Shown one piece after another: positions 51,555 to 60,672 of a stretch of 64,000 bases of DNA. Where the stretch lies: the NCBI RefSeq assembly GCF_010726085.1, contig NZ_AP022560.1:4154001-4218000 (forward strand), read 5' to 3'. The position numbers were made by a program, and so were the translations under genes. The number at the start of each line of letters is the position of its first letter. Position 1 is the first letter of the stretch. This stretch comes from Mycolicibacterium moriokaense. GTDB taxonomy: Bacteria > Actinomycetota > Actinomycetes > Mycobacteriales > Mycobacteriaceae. The notes under the pieces were generated by a model. The model was not told the DNA's origin. It did not search any database and saw nothing but the letters and a program-made list of their open reading frames with translations.

Positions 51555-52982
51555 TCAGCTTGCCGCGGCCAACGGTAGGACGGCACCCACCGCCGTCAGC
51601 TCGCCGGACAGGCCGGACGCCCGCCGCATCTCGACGAACGCGTCGATCATCGCGTCGGTCGCCTCGTGCGGGTCGGCGAGCGTGACGTCATCGGTCAGCA
51701 CGGAGATCGCGAGTTGGTCGACATAGCTCCACACCGTGATGTTCATCCCGCTGCCCGCGACCACGGGCCCCACCGAGTAGATCTCGGTGACCATGCCGCC
51801 CTCGATGGCGCCCCGATCGCGGGGCCCAGCGACGTTCGACACCGTCAGGTTGAACACGCTCGCGGACTCCACCCGCCGCGCCTGGCGGCGGAAGATCGCG
51901 GGCGCCATCGCCGGCGGAAGGTAGGACATCCACGCGGGCAACAGGGCGGGTCCGAGCAGTTGGTGATTCTCCTTGGCGATGCCAGAGGACAACGCGGTCA
52001 GCCGCACCCGCTCCAGCGGGTCGTCGACGTGCACCGGCAGTGAGGGGGTGATGTAGCTGAACTCGTTGCCCGCCAATCGTTCTCGTGAGGGGTTGGTGCT
52101 CACCGGCACCCCTGCCAGCAGTGGCGCGTCGGCGCAGCCGTCGTAGCGCAACTGCAAGCGCCGCAGCGCACCCGCGACCGACGCCAGCACGACGTCGTTC
52201 AGCGTCACCCCGAGGTGCTTGCTGGTCTCTTTGACGTCGAACAACGCCAGCGGTGCCGTGGCGAACCGCCGCCCCGGTGTCACGACGTGGTTGATGAAGC
52301 ATGGCGGCGGCGCGAAATTGCGGGCGAGTTCCGGGTGGGCCCCACGCTCCTTGGACCGCCGTCGGACACGAGAGACGCCTGCGGCGGTCTCGCTCATCAA
52401 CCTGGGCAGCTTCCGGATCAGCCCGGCGTGATCGCGGCCTGCGGCGGCCAGCAGCCGCGCCGTGGTGCGCGGCATGCCGTCCAGCCGCGGCGGCATCGCG
52501 TGCGCGACGTCCTGCGATTCCAGCGCCTTCGCCATCTGGTTGGCCGACGCAACCCCGTCGGCGAGGACATGATGCACCTTGTGCACGATCGCGATCCGGT
52601 TGTCGGCCAGGCCCTCGACGAAGTACATCTCCCACAGCGGACGGCTGCGGTCCAGCGGCGTGCTGGCGATCTCGCCGATCAGCTCGTCGAGTTCGCGCCT
52701 ACCGCCGGGCGCGGCCACACGGGTCCGGCGCAGGTGGTAGTCGAGGTCGATGTGGCCGTTTTCCACCCACATGGGGTGGTGCAGCTTGAGCGGGATGTCG
52801 ACCAGCTGGTAGCGCAGCGGCGACAACGCCATCAAGCGCGGATAGGCGACCCGACGAAACATCTCGAAATTGAAGTCGTCGACACCCGAGACATCGAGAA
52901 TCCCGATCTTCAGCGTGTGCATGTGCACTTCGGGCGTTTCGCTGTACAACACCAAGGCGTCGACGCCGTTGAGTCGTTTCAT
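51555..52982 (-). CDS. Wax ester synthase/diacylglycerol acyltransferase (WS/DGAT, Tgs-like)
   Basis: 475 residues from ATG 52982, preceded by GGGGGGAT; the frame further upstream is not conserved. N-terminal MKRLNGVDALVLYSETPEVHMHTL opens the family. The catalytic HHxxxDG is VHHVLADGVA (~140), and the second conserved block is FNLTVSNVAGPRD. It esterifies acyl-CoA with diacylglycerol or fatty alcohol to make storage lipid, at the membrane or lipid droplet. One of many mycobacterial paralogues; which M. tuberculosis Tgs it matches cannot be decided here. Confidence 0.9.
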   Translation of the reverse strand: MKRLNGVDALVLYSETPEVHMHTLKIGILDVSGVDDFNFEMFRRVAYPRLMALSPLRYQLVDIPLKLHHPMWVENGHIDLDYHLRRTRVAAPGGRRELDELIGEIASTPLDRSRPLWEMYFVEGLADNRIAIVHKVHHVLADGVASANQMAKALESQDVAHAMPPRLDGMPRTTARLLAAAGRDHAGLIRKLPRLMSETAAGVSRVRRRSKERGAHPELARNFAPPPCFINHVVTPGRRFATAPLALFDVKETSKHLGVTLNDVVLASVAGALRRLQLRYDGCADAPLLAGVPVSTNPSRERLAGNEFSYITPSLPVHVDDPLERVRLTALSSGIAKENHQLLGPALLPAWMSYLPPAMAPAIFRRQARRVESASVFNLTVSNVAGPRDRGAIEGGMVTEIYSVGPVVAGSGMNITVWSYVDQLAISVLTDDVTLADPHEATDAMIDAFVEMRRASGLSGELTAVGAVLPLAAAS

Positions 52983-53093
52983 ATCCCCCCGCTTCGGCTT
53001 TAACCGGTTCCCCCGGTCGGACCCGCTCGGTGGCGTCCTCACTTGCTTCGGCAAAGAAATGACACTCGTTCAAGACTTTGTAAAGCTGATTCC

Positions 53094-53771
53094 ATGAGTC
53101 TCGTCACCGGGCGTGGTCCGCTGAGTACCCATCCTGCCGGATGGTTTACTCCACCGCTGGCCGCAGGCAGCGTCTTCGTCGAACCTCATCCTCGGCGGGT
53201 ACAGGCGTTGCGCGACGGTCGCGCGGTGATCGACACCGAACGGGTACTGCTGGTGCATCGGCCCGACCGACCCCTGAGTTATGCATTCATTCCTGAGGAC
53301 ATCGGGGATCTGCCGGGTGAACCGGTGGCCGAGGCGCCGGGGTTCGTCCAGGTGCCATGGGATGCGGTCGACACCTGGCTGGAGGAAGGCCGCCGGCTCG
53401 TGCACTACCCGCCGAATCCGTATCACCGCGTCGATTGCCGACCGACCGATCGCGCACTGCGCGTCACCCTCGGTGACGAGGTCCTGGTGGACACGTCGGA
53501 CACGGTCATCGTCTTCGAGACGGCGCTCGAACCGCGCCTCTACGTTGCACCGTCGCATGTGCGCACCGAACTGCTAAGGCGCTCGACGACTAGTAGCTAC
53601 TGCAATTACAAGGGTTATGCGACGTACTGGTCGGCGGCCCACGGGGACGACGTCGTCGCCGATGTCGCGTGGAGTTATGAGGAACCGCTGCCCGAAACCC
53701 TGCCCATCAAGGGCTATTTCAGCTTCGATCCCGATCGGGTCGAGGTGGTGGCGCAACTGCCGCAACCGTGA
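53094..53771 (+). CDS. DUF427 double-domain protein
   Basis: 225 residues. Two DUF427 repeats: GSVFVEPHPRRVQALRDGRAVIDTERVLLV (first) and RALRVTLGDEVLVDTSDTVIVFET with the characteristic YCNYKGYATYWS (second). Such beta-tent-like proteins are small, soluble and functionally undefined. ATG at 53094; upstream is a CTTTGTAAAG near-palindrome in the 111-base gap shared with the divergent WS/DGAT gene. It ends 94 bases before the fadE gene. Confidence 0.82.
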   Translation: MSLVTGRGPLSTHPAGWFTPPLAAGSVFVEPHPRRVQALRDGRAVIDTERVLLVHRPDRPLSYAFIPEDIGDLPGEPVAEAPGFVQVPWDAVDTWLEEGRRLVHYPPNPYHRVDCRPTDRALRVTLGDEVLVDTSDTVIVFETALEPRLYVAPSHVRTELLRRSTTSSYCNYKGYATYWSAAHGDDVVADVAWSYEEPLPETLPIKGYFSFDPDRVEVVAQLPQP

Positions 53772-53792
53772 CGTGGCGCCGCTCCCTACGGC

Positions 53793-53807
53793 ACCGTAAG
53801 TTACGGT
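53793..53807. promoter_or_regulatory. ACCGTAA-G-TTACGGT palindrome upstream of fadE
   Basis: A perfect 15-bp palindrome lies 58 bases before the fadE GTG. The form is typical of TetR-family operators controlling fatty-acid genes. The regulator is unknown; the TetR at 56189-56875 is near but has a different palindrome of its own. Confidence 0.55.
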
Positions 53808-53865
53808 TGCGTACATTTCCCCTGCTCAGCCACACTTCCATCGGCTAGAGCGAAGGGAAACAGCT

Positions 53866-55698
53866 GTGGGGCACTACATCAGCAATGTGCGCGATATCGA
53901 GTTCAACCTCTTCGAGGTGCTCGGACTGGGCAGCGTTTTGAATTCCGGCGGTTACGGCGATCTCGACAGCGACACCGTGCGCACCATGCTCGATGAGGTC
54001 GCGAGGCTGGCCGAGGGGCCTGTCGCGGAGTCGTTCGCCAGCGCCGACCGTAATCCGCCGGTGTTCGACCCGAAGACCCATTCCATCAGTGTCCCCGGCG
54101 AATTGGCCAAGTCGGTCCAGGCGATCAAGGACTCCGACTGGTGGCGCATCGGCCTCGCCGAGGAGATCGGCGGAGTGCCTGCGCCGGCGCCTCTGGTGTG
54201 GGCCGTCAACGAACTGCTGTTGGTCGCCAACTCGTCGGCTGCCTTTTGGTGGGCACTGGGACCGACCATGGCCAACGCGCTGTACATCGAAGGCAATGAC
54301 GAGCAGAAGCGCTGGGCCGCAGTGGGTGTCGAACGCGGATGGGCGGCGACCATGGTGCTGACCGAACCCGACGCCGGTTCGGATGTCGGGGCGGGGCGCA
54401 CCAAGGCCATCGCTCAGCCGGACGGCACCTGGCACATCGAGGGCGTCAAACGCTTCATCTCCGGCGGCGACGTCGGCGACACCGCGGAAAACATCTTCCA
54501 TCTCGTGCTCGCGCGACCAGAGGGCGCGGGACCGGGCACCAAGGGGCTGAGCCTGTTCTACGTCCCCAAGTTCCTCTTCGACCCCGAGACTTTCGAACTC
54601 GGCGCTCGCAACGGCGTTTTCGTGACCGGCCTGGAACACAAGATGGGCATCAAGTCATCGCCGACATGCGAGTTGACGTTCGGTGCGGATGGTATTCCGG
54701 CCGTCGGGTATTTGGTCGGCGATGTGCACAACGGCATCGCGCAGATGTTCACGGTGATCGAAAACGCCAGGATGACAATCGGTGTCAAGTCGGCGGGCAC
54801 GCTGTCGACGGGGTATCTCAACGCGCTGGCGTACGCCAAGGAGCGTATCCAAGGCGCGGATATGACCCAGATGACCGACAAGACCGCACCTCGGGTAGCG
54901 ATCATCGCCCATCCCGACGTGCGGCGCAGCCTGATGACCCAGAAGGCGTACGCCGAAGGTCTGCGAGCGCTCTACATGTACGCCGCGGCGCATCAGAACA
55001 ACGATGTCGCCCAACATGTCTCGGGAGCGGATCCGGATCTGGCGCACCGTGTGGACGACCTGCTGCTGCCGATCGTCAAGGGCGTCGGTTCGGAACGAGC
55101 CTACGAGATTCTGACCGAATCGCTGCAGACGCTCGGTGGTTCCGGCTTCCTGCAGGACTACCCGATCGAGCAGTACATCCGCGACGCGAAGATCGACTCG
55201 CTGTACGAGGGCACGACCGCGATCCAGGCGCTGGATCTGATCTTCCGCAAGATCTTCCGCGACAACGGCGCCGCACTGGCGCATGTCGCAGCGCAGATCA
55301 GCAAGACCATCGAAAGTTGTGACGCCGCACTGAAACCGCAGGCGGAACTGCTTCGGGTTGCACTCGCCGGTGTGCAGGCGATGACTGCCGCACTGACCGG
55401 TTACCTGATGGCCGCTTCGGAGACCCCTTCGGAAATCTACAAGATCGGGCTCTCGTCGGTGCGTTACCTGATGGCCGTCGGCGACCTCATCATCGGGTGG
55501 CGGCTGCTGGCGCAGGCAGACGTCGCGCATGCGGCGCTGGCGGCCGGAGCGTCGGGTAGTGACGAGGCGTTCTATCAGGGCAAGATCGCGACGGCCGCGT
55601 TCTTCGCGTCGAACATGCTGCCCAGGATCAGCACCGTTCGCACGATCGTCGAGACCGTCGACGACGACATCATGCGACTGCCGGAGGCCTCGTTCTAA
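53866..55698 (+). CDS. FadE5-type acyl-CoA dehydrogenase
   Basis: 610 residues, matching FadE5 (Rv0244c, 611), larger than ordinary ~390-residue acyl-CoA dehydrogenases. It shares long identical stretches with remembered FadE5: [76 protein letters not shown] and [17 protein letters not shown]-dependent oxidation of acyl-CoA in beta-oxidation; FadE5 accepts a broad chain-length range. GTG at 53866 with AAGGGAAA upstream. The region around Glu in LYEGTTAIQ holds the catalytic base. Probably a second FadE5 paralogue, because the classical fadE5 locus neighbours other genes. Confidence 0.93.
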   Translation: MGHYISNVRDIEFNLFEVLGLGSVLNSGGYGDLDSDTVRTMLDEVARLAEGPVAESFASADRNPPVFDPKTHSISVPGELAKSVQAIKDSDWWRIGLAEEIGGVPAPAPLVWAVNELLLVANSSAAFWWALGPTMANALYIEGNDEQKRWAAVGVERGWAATMVLTEPDAGSDVGAGRTKAIAQPDGTWHIEGVKRFISGGDVGDTAENIFHLVLARPEGAGPGTKGLSLFYVPKFLFDPETFELGARNGVFVTGLEHKMGIKSSPTCELTFGADGIPAVGYLVGDVHNGIAQMFTVIENARMTIGVKSAGTLSTGYLNALAYAKERIQGADMTQMTDKTAPRVAIIAHPDVRRSLMTQKAYAEGLRALYMYAAAHQNNDVAQHVSGADPDLAHRVDDLLLPIVKGVGSERAYEILTESLQTLGGSGFLQDYPIEQYIRDAKIDSLYEGTTAIQALDLIFRKIFRDNGAALAHVAAQISKTIESCDAALKPQAELLRVALAGVQAMTAALTGYLMAASETPSEIYKIGLSSVRYLMAVGDLIIGWRLLAQADVAHAALAAGASGSDEAFYQGKIATAAFFASNMLPRISTVRTIVETVDDDIMRLPEASF

Positions 55699-55742
55699 CT
55701 AGCGCTCGTCGCCAAAACTGTCTCTGCGCTGGCGCGGTGGCG

Positions 55743-56167
55743 TCAACCCAGCCGTGGGAACAATGCGAGCGCGTTAGTGCGCTCGATCGCCGTACGTGTC
55801 GCGACGGCCATTGGATACGCCTCTAGCCCGGCGGCGAAGTACTGGCTGGCCTCCACCGGCGCGAAGGGCCAGTCGGAGCCGAACGTGATGTGTCCGGGTT
55901 TGGCGAACGCGAGCAGCGTGGGCAACGCCGCAGCAGTCGACGACAGCGCAGTGTCGAAGTAGAAGCCCGAGAATTCATCGAGGAGGTCGGCGGGGTCGCG
56001 GCCGCGACGTCGAGTTGAGCCATGGCGTGCAGTGCGTCGTCGACGTTCCACGCGGGGATCGCTCGACCACCGGCATCCTCGACTCCCGCCTTCTGCAGAG
56101 CTTTTCGATAGTCGGGCGGGATGTGATGTTGGTGTGTGTCGATTCTCTGCACCGTCGCTCCTCTCAT
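55743..56167 (-). pseudogene. Amidohydrolase (PF04909-type) pseudogene with internal deletion
   Basis: The minus strand from 56167 encodes a good amidohydrolase N-terminus (RIDTHQHHIPPDYRKAL with the HxH metal motif), up to about MAQLDVAAA at ~56010. From about 55985 a different frame encodes the C-terminus (DLLDEFSGFYFDTALS, then FGSDWPFAPVEASQYF) to TGA at 55743. The central ~170-200 residues of the barrel are missing and the frame changes at the joint. It cannot make an active enzyme. TetR gene lies just downstream on the map, upstream in transcription. Confidence 0.85.
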
Positions 56168-56188
56168 AGAGCTGGTTCGAACCTGAAC

Positions 56189-56875
56189 CTATGCAGGCGA
56201 TTTGCGCGAAATATCCTGCGTATCTTCAGTTTCGGCGAGGGCATCCAGGTCAGGCAGTGGACGGCGGCTGATTTCGCGGGCCTCGTCGGCAGGCAGGCCG
56301 AACAACCGCAGGATGTCTTCAGTCACCTTGTCTGTCGCCTCGGCGTCGTCACGGTCGGCTTGATGCCGCAGCAGATTGCCCAACCCCAGCAAGGCGCCAC
56401 CCGCCATCGCCAACGCGAGCTCGGGATCATCGACGGTGAATCGCCCCGCCCGGGTGGCCTCTTGGATGTCACGCAGGCCACGCGGCGCCAGCCCCTTCTT
56501 CGAAGCCAACAGAGTCATTCCGTTGGCCAGCAGGATCTGGCTTTCCTGCGGGCGACGGCGGAACAACCGGCCGGTCAACCGGTAGCTGCACGCGAACGTT
56601 TCCGCGGGATCCTCGATCGACGAGGTGAGCTCATCTAGCAACGCACCGTGGGCGTCGAGGACGTCGGCGACCGCGGCCTCGAACAGCTGCTCCTTGCTGT
56701 CGAAGTGGTTGTAGAACGAACCCATCCCGACATCGGCCGCCTGGGTGATCTCCAGGACCGGGACGTTGACCTTGCCGGCGGCGATGAACGTCTGCGCCGC
56801 CTTGATCAACGCTGCGCGCGTGCGTTGTTTGCGCCGCTCGAGACGGTTGACCGACGCCTCTGGTTGATCGCTCAC
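56189..56875 (-). CDS. TetR-family regulator of the aromatic-cleavage operon
   Basis: 228 residues, GTG at 56875. HTH domain: RRKQRTRAALIKAAQTFIAAG, then ITQAADVGMGSFYNHFDSKEQLF (~45-67). The C-terminal part is a generic ligand-binding bundle with PQESQILLANGMTLLASKKGLAPRGL. It is divergent from the extradiol dioxygenase operon with a palindrome between them, so repression of that operon, relieved by an aromatic metabolite, is the natural inference. Confidence 0.9.
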   Translation of the reverse strand: MSDQPEASVNRLERRKQRTRAALIKAAQTFIAAGKVNVPVLEITQAADVGMGSFYNHFDSKEQLFEAAVADVLDAHGALLDELTSSIEDPAETFACSYRLTGRLFRRRPQESQILLANGMTLLASKKGLAPRGLRDIQEATRAGRFTVDDPELALAMAGGALLGLGNLLRHQADRDDAEATDKVTEDILRLFGLPADEAREISRRPLPDLDALAETEDTQDISRKSPA

Positions 56876-56894
56876 CCGCTCACCGTAGCAGAAA

Positions 56895-56910
56895 TCCTCA
56901 CTTTTGAGGA
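56895..56910. promoter_or_regulatory. TetR operator TCCTCA-CTTT-TGAGGA
   Basis: Perfect six-base arms (eight of nine when extended outward by three bases) 20 bases before the TetR GTG and 70 before the dioxygenase ATG. A second weaker TCAG-N10-CTGA repeat follows at about 56916-56933. Confidence 0.6.
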
Positions 56911-56979
56911 ATTCGTCAGAAACTATTGACTGAGTGTACGTCGCATGTGACGATTTCGTCAGTTAGCGAGGAGGCGGGG

Positions 56980-58110
56980 ATGAGCGACATCATCGGCACC
57001 CACAGTGACCTGCACAGCGAGCAAGGCGCTCGCGCGGGCGAGCATCCCGGGCGGTCACGAAACCCGGTGATCAAGGTCGCCGATATCGCCTGGCTGGAGT
57101 TCGAAAAGCCGGACCTCGCGGCCGCCGAAGCCTTCGCGTCGGCATTCGGCTTCGCCACCGAGTGGCACTCTCCCGACGAGGTGCGGTTGCGTGGCACCGA
57201 CCCCGGCGCACCGTGCGTGATCCTGCGTCGAGGCCCGCGCTCACGGTTCGTCGGGACCGCGTTCGCGGCCCAGGACGAGGTCGACGTGTTGCGCCTCGCC
57301 GACGCGACGGGCACGACAGTGCAGGCGCTCCCCGACTCCATCGGGGGCGTGTCGGCGCGGCTGATCGACCCAAGCGGAATCCCGGTCAAGGTGGTCGCCG
57401 GAATGCACCGCCTCCCCGCACTGCCGGCGCAGGACGTCCACACCTTCAATTTCGGTGATCGCCCCGCGCGCGTCAACACGACCCAACGCCCGCCCAGGGC
57501 GCCGGCGAAGGTTCAGCGACTCGGGCACGTCGTCCTGTCATCCACCCGATACTCCGAGGCGTTGAACTGGTACCTCGACAAACTCGGGATGATCGTCAGC
57601 GACTTTCTCTACTACCCCGGCCAACGCGACCGCGGCCCGGTCATGAGCTTCATGCGCTGCGACCATGGTTCGGTTCCCACCGACCATCACACGTTGGCGT
57701 TGACGCTGGGTCCAGTCAATCGCTACGTGCACTCGGCGTACCAGGTGTGTGATCTCGATGCGCTCGCCGCCGGCGGCGAATACCTGCGTGAGCGTGGCTA
57801 TTTCCGGTCCTGGGGTATCGGCCGCCATATCCAGGGCAGCCAGCTGTTCGACTATTGGCGCGATCCCGACGGATTTCTCGTCGAGCATTTCGCCGACGGC
57901 GACATATTCGACAATACGCTGGAGCCCGGGTGGGCACCGTTCACCGCGTCGGGCCTGTCCCAGTGGGGCCCCGCCGTCACCAAGGACTTCCTCGGCGTCA
58001 ACCCCAAAGCACTTCCCCACGAAGCGCTCTCGATGGTGGCCGCGCTTCGCGACAAGAACGAGTTCACCCTCACCCGCCTTCGCGGCCTGATGAAAGCAGC
58101 CACCTCATGA
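56980..58110 (+). CDS. Type I extradiol ring-cleavage dioxygenase (VOC superfamily)
   Basis: 376 residues from ATG 56980 behind the strong site GAGGAGGCGGGG; an earlier in-frame ATG at 56926 lacks one. Two VOC modules: N-terminal (~25-165) and catalytic C-terminal (~185-320). The 2-His-1-Glu iron ligands are visible: His in RLGHVVLSS, His in DHHTLALTL and Glu in FLVEHFADG. It would open a catechol-type ring next to the hydroxyls. Bulkier bicyclic or side-chain catechols are likely given the two-module size. First gene of a three-gene operon with four-base overlaps. Confidence 0.9.
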   Translation: MSDIIGTHSDLHSEQGARAGEHPGRSRNPVIKVADIAWLEFEKPDLAAAEAFASAFGFATEWHSPDEVRLRGTDPGAPCVILRRGPRSRFVGTAFAAQDEVDVLRLADATGTTVQALPDSIGGVSARLIDPSGIPVKVVAGMHRLPALPAQDVHTFNFGDRPARVNTTQRPPRAPAKVQRLGHVVLSSTRYSEALNWYLDKLGMIVSDFLYYPGQRDRGPVMSFMRCDHGSVPTDHHTLALTLGPVNRYVHSAYQVCDLDALAAGGEYLRERGYFRSWGIGRHIQGSQLFDYWRDPDGFLVEHFADGDIFDNTLEPGWAPFTASGLSQWGPAVTKDFLGVNPKALPHEALSMVAALRDKNEFTLTRLRGLMKAATS

Positions 58111-59045
58111 CGATCTCCGTTCTTCGCACCGCCGACGCCTGGTGGGTCCAAACCCCCACCGGCGCATCGAAGATCGCCACGACGGCCACCACCACCGGCG
58201 ATCTGATCGCTGACTACGAGGCGGTCGAATGGGCCGCCTACGGCACCGACACCGTGCCGGTCGAGTCACTCTCGCTAATCTCCCCCGTGACACGGCCCTG
58301 CCGGGTCGTGGCCCAGATGACGAACTTCGCCTCGCACGTCAAGGACGCCGGGATGGATCCCGCCTCTATCCCGCTGACGTTCTTCCGCAAGTCGTCGGCG
58401 TCGATCAGCGGCCCGTTCGACGACATCGTCAAGCCGAGCCACGTGAAGTTCCTGGATTACGAAGTCGAGATCGGCCTGGTGATCCGAAAGGACATTCTCG
58501 TCGGTACGGCGATCTCAGAGTCCTCGCTGTCCGACTACATCGCCGGACTCGTTGTCACCAACGATGTTTCGGCACGCGACGTCCAGCTGCCGCAGACTCA
58601 GTTCTACGAGGCCAAGTCGTATCCGACGTTCACCCCCGTCGGACCCGCACTGGTGCTGCTCGACGCGGACGAACTGAAGCGCTTCACTGATCTGCGTCTG
58701 CGGCTGCAGGTCAACGGCGAGGTGCGCCAGGACATGGTCGTCGGTGGCGACATGATCTACCCGCCGCTGCAGGCACTGCAATCGCTGGCCCGCTTCCAGG
58801 ATCTGGCCGCCGGCGACCTCGTGATGACGGGTACGCCGGTCGGCACCGCGTTGAGCGCACCACCGAAGCCGATTGAGATCATCGGGTCTCTGCTTCCGCC
58901 TGCGGTCAAGTGGAGGGCGTTCTTCAAGCGTCAAGCCAAGAACACGAAGTACCTGAAGAACGGCGACGTGGTGGAGCTCGGTGTCGCGACCGACGACGGC
59001 TTGATCGACCTCGGTGTGCAGCGCACCGTCGTGAGATACGCGTGA
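58107..59045 (+). CDS. Fumarylacetoacetate hydrolase-family protein
   Basis: 312 residues; ATG shares ATGA with the dioxygenase stop. FAH fold with VVAQMTNFASHVKDAG, LDYEVEIGLVIRKD (metal Glu pair), GLVVTNDVSARDVQ, FTPVGPALVLL and the mobile PVGTAL. In meta-cleavage pathways this family acts on the ring-opened product as a C-C hydrolase, hydratase or decarboxylase. Metal-dependent, cytosolic. Its last four bases overlap the FAD hydroxylase gene. Confidence 0.9.
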   Translation: MTISVLRTADAWWVQTPTGASKIATTATTTGDLIADYEAVEWAAYGTDTVPVESLSLISPVTRPCRVVAQMTNFASHVKDAGMDPASIPLTFFRKSSASISGPFDDIVKPSHVKFLDYEVEIGLVIRKDILVGTAISESSLSDYIAGLVVTNDVSARDVQLPQTQFYEAKSYPTFTPVGPALVLLDADELKRFTDLRLRLQVNGEVRQDMVVGGDMIYPPLQALQSLARFQDLAAGDLVMTGTPVGTALSAPPKPIEIIGSLLPPAVKWRAFFKRQAKNTKYLKNGDVVELGVATDDGLIDLGVQRTVVRYA

Positions 59046-60640
59046 CGGTGGAGGACGCGCCCGCCGTGGTCGTCGTTGGCGCGGGACCCACGGGCACCAC
59101 CGTCGCAACCCTGTTGGCGCAGTACGGCATTCACTGTCTGTTGCTGGACCGGTGGGCCGGCGTCTACCGTCAGCCCCGCGCGGTGCATCTCGACGACGAG
59201 ATCTACCGTGTCATCGCGCGACTCGGAATCGCCGGCGAGTTCGCCGCGATCTCACGACCCGCCCAAGGCCTTCGTCTCCTCGATCCCACGATGAAAGTTT
59301 TGGCTGAGTTTCGCCGCGACACCTCGTTGTCGGTCAACGGCTTCCCGCAGGCCAACATGTTCGACCAGCCGGAACTCGAAACCTTGTTACGCGCCAACCT
59401 CGAGCGCTACGCCTGCGTCGAACTGCGGGGCGACGCCGAGGTCACCGGCGTCACCGAGCAACGCGACGGCCGGATTCGGGTCACCTACGTCGACCGCACC
59501 GACGGTTCCACTCATGTCGTCGACACCGACTACCTGCTCGGCTGCGACGGCGCCAACAGCATCGTGCGCACCCACATCGGCTCTCATATGCACGATATGA
59601 AGTTCGACCAACGGTGGCTCGTCATCGACGCGGCCACCCCCGCCGACCTGGACCAGTGGGACGGCGTGCACCAGGTGTGCGATCCCGTACGCGCAGGCAC
59701 CTACATGCGGATCGGAGAATCGCGGTACCGCTGGGAATTCCGGCTCCTGCCCGGCGAATCCGCCGACGACTTCCGAACCATCGAGGCGCTTCGACCGCTC
59801 ATCGCACCGTGGACGCAGGGCGTCACCGACACCGAGATCGCGTTGATCCGCGTGGCGGAGTACACCTTCCGGGCGCGGATCGCCGACCGGTGGCGACGCG
59901 GAAACATCTTCCTGCTCGGCGACGCCGCGCACCTCACCCCGCCGTTCATCGGCCAGGGTCTCGGTGCCGGTCTGCGCGACGCGGTGAACCTGGCCTGGAA
60001 GCTTGCTGGCGTCATCAAAGGCGAACTGCCGCCCACCGCACTGGACAGCTACGAGCAGGAACGGAAACCCCACGCCCACCACATGATTCGGCTGGCACTC
60101 GTCGTCGGCTGGGCAATGACGGCCGGAGGCGAATTCGGCAACCTCGCCAGACGGCTGCTCGTCACACGCTTACAGCTCATTCCCGGTATGCGCACCAAGG
60201 TCGTCGACAGTCGCACACCCGCCCTGCACCGCTCGGCCTTCGTGCGACCCACCCGGGGACGACTCGCTGGCACCCTCTGCCCCAACCCGCCCTACCCCGA
60301 CGGCAAGTCACTCGACGACCTCCTCGGCGACGGGTTTGCGATGATTACCGCCGTGGCGCCCACCGCTGGTCAGCGCCGGGTACTCGACAACCGCGGCGTC
60401 ACCATCCATATCGCGCCGCCGGACTCCGAAATCGCCGAGTGGCTGCGCCACGGACGCGCCACGGCGGCGCTCGTGCGACCAGACCGCACCGTCATGTACG
60501 CCGGGCACGACGTTGAAAGGATCTGCCAGGTCACGCCGCACTTCAGGTGGGATCGGGTGTCAGGCCGCCAATCCTCCGGCGCGGACGGCCACCGCCGACG
60601 AGCCGCACGTCGCCGAAACTGCGGGGAGATCGCTATTTAG
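59042..60640 (+). CDS. FAD-dependent aromatic hydroxylase (MhpA/PheA-like)
   Basis: 532 residues, GTG at 59042 within a GTGA overlap. Class A flavoprotein monooxygenase: VVVVGAGPTGTTVATLLAQYG (~9-29), the DG motif LLGCDGANSIVR (~158-169), and GDAAHLTPPFIGQGLGAGLRDAVNLAWKLAG (~300). MhpA-type enzymes hydroxylate 3-(3-hydroxyphenyl)propionate-like phenols to catechols, the substrate of the preceding dioxygenase. The C-terminal last ten residues (RRNCGEIAI) are coded by one arm of a 22-bp palindrome and look non-native, so the end may have been altered by that element. Confidence 0.9.
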   Translation: MTVEDAPAVVVVGAGPTGTTVATLLAQYGIHCLLLDRWAGVYRQPRAVHLDDEIYRVIARLGIAGEFAAISRPAQGLRLLDPTMKVLAEFRRDTSLSVNGFPQANMFDQPELETLLRANLERYACVELRGDAEVTGVTEQRDGRIRVTYVDRTDGSTHVVDTDYLLGCDGANSIVRTHIGSHMHDMKFDQRWLVIDAATPADLDQWDGVHQVCDPVRAGTYMRIGESRYRWEFRLLPGESADDFRTIEALRPLIAPWTQGVTDTEIALIRVAEYTFRARIADRWRRGNIFLLGDAAHLTPPFIGQGLGAGLRDAVNLAWKLAGVIKGELPPTALDSYEQERKPHAHHMIRLALVVGWAMTAGGEFGNLARRLLVTRLQLIPGMRTKVVDSRTPALHRSAFVRPTRGRLAGTLCPNPPYPDGKSLDDLLGDGFAMITAVAPTAGQRRVLDNRGVTIHIAPPDSEIAEWLRHGRATAALVRPDRTVMYAGHDVERICQVTPHFRWDRVSGRQSSGADGHRRRAARRRNCGEIAI

Positions 60641-60672
60641 CGAAAAATCACGATCTCCCCGCAGTTTCGGCG
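60611..60672. repeat. 22-bp perfect palindrome closing two convergent genes
   Basis: Arms 60611-60632 and 60651-60672 are perfectly complementary over 22 bases with an 18-base AT-rich loop. Key bases of the arm are CGAAACTGCGGGGAG. The loop and left arm carry the TAG stop of the FAD hydroxylase, and the right arm and loop carry the TGA stop of the opposing membrane-protein gene. It is a likely bidirectional terminator and possibly a mobile palindromic element. Confidence 0.85.
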
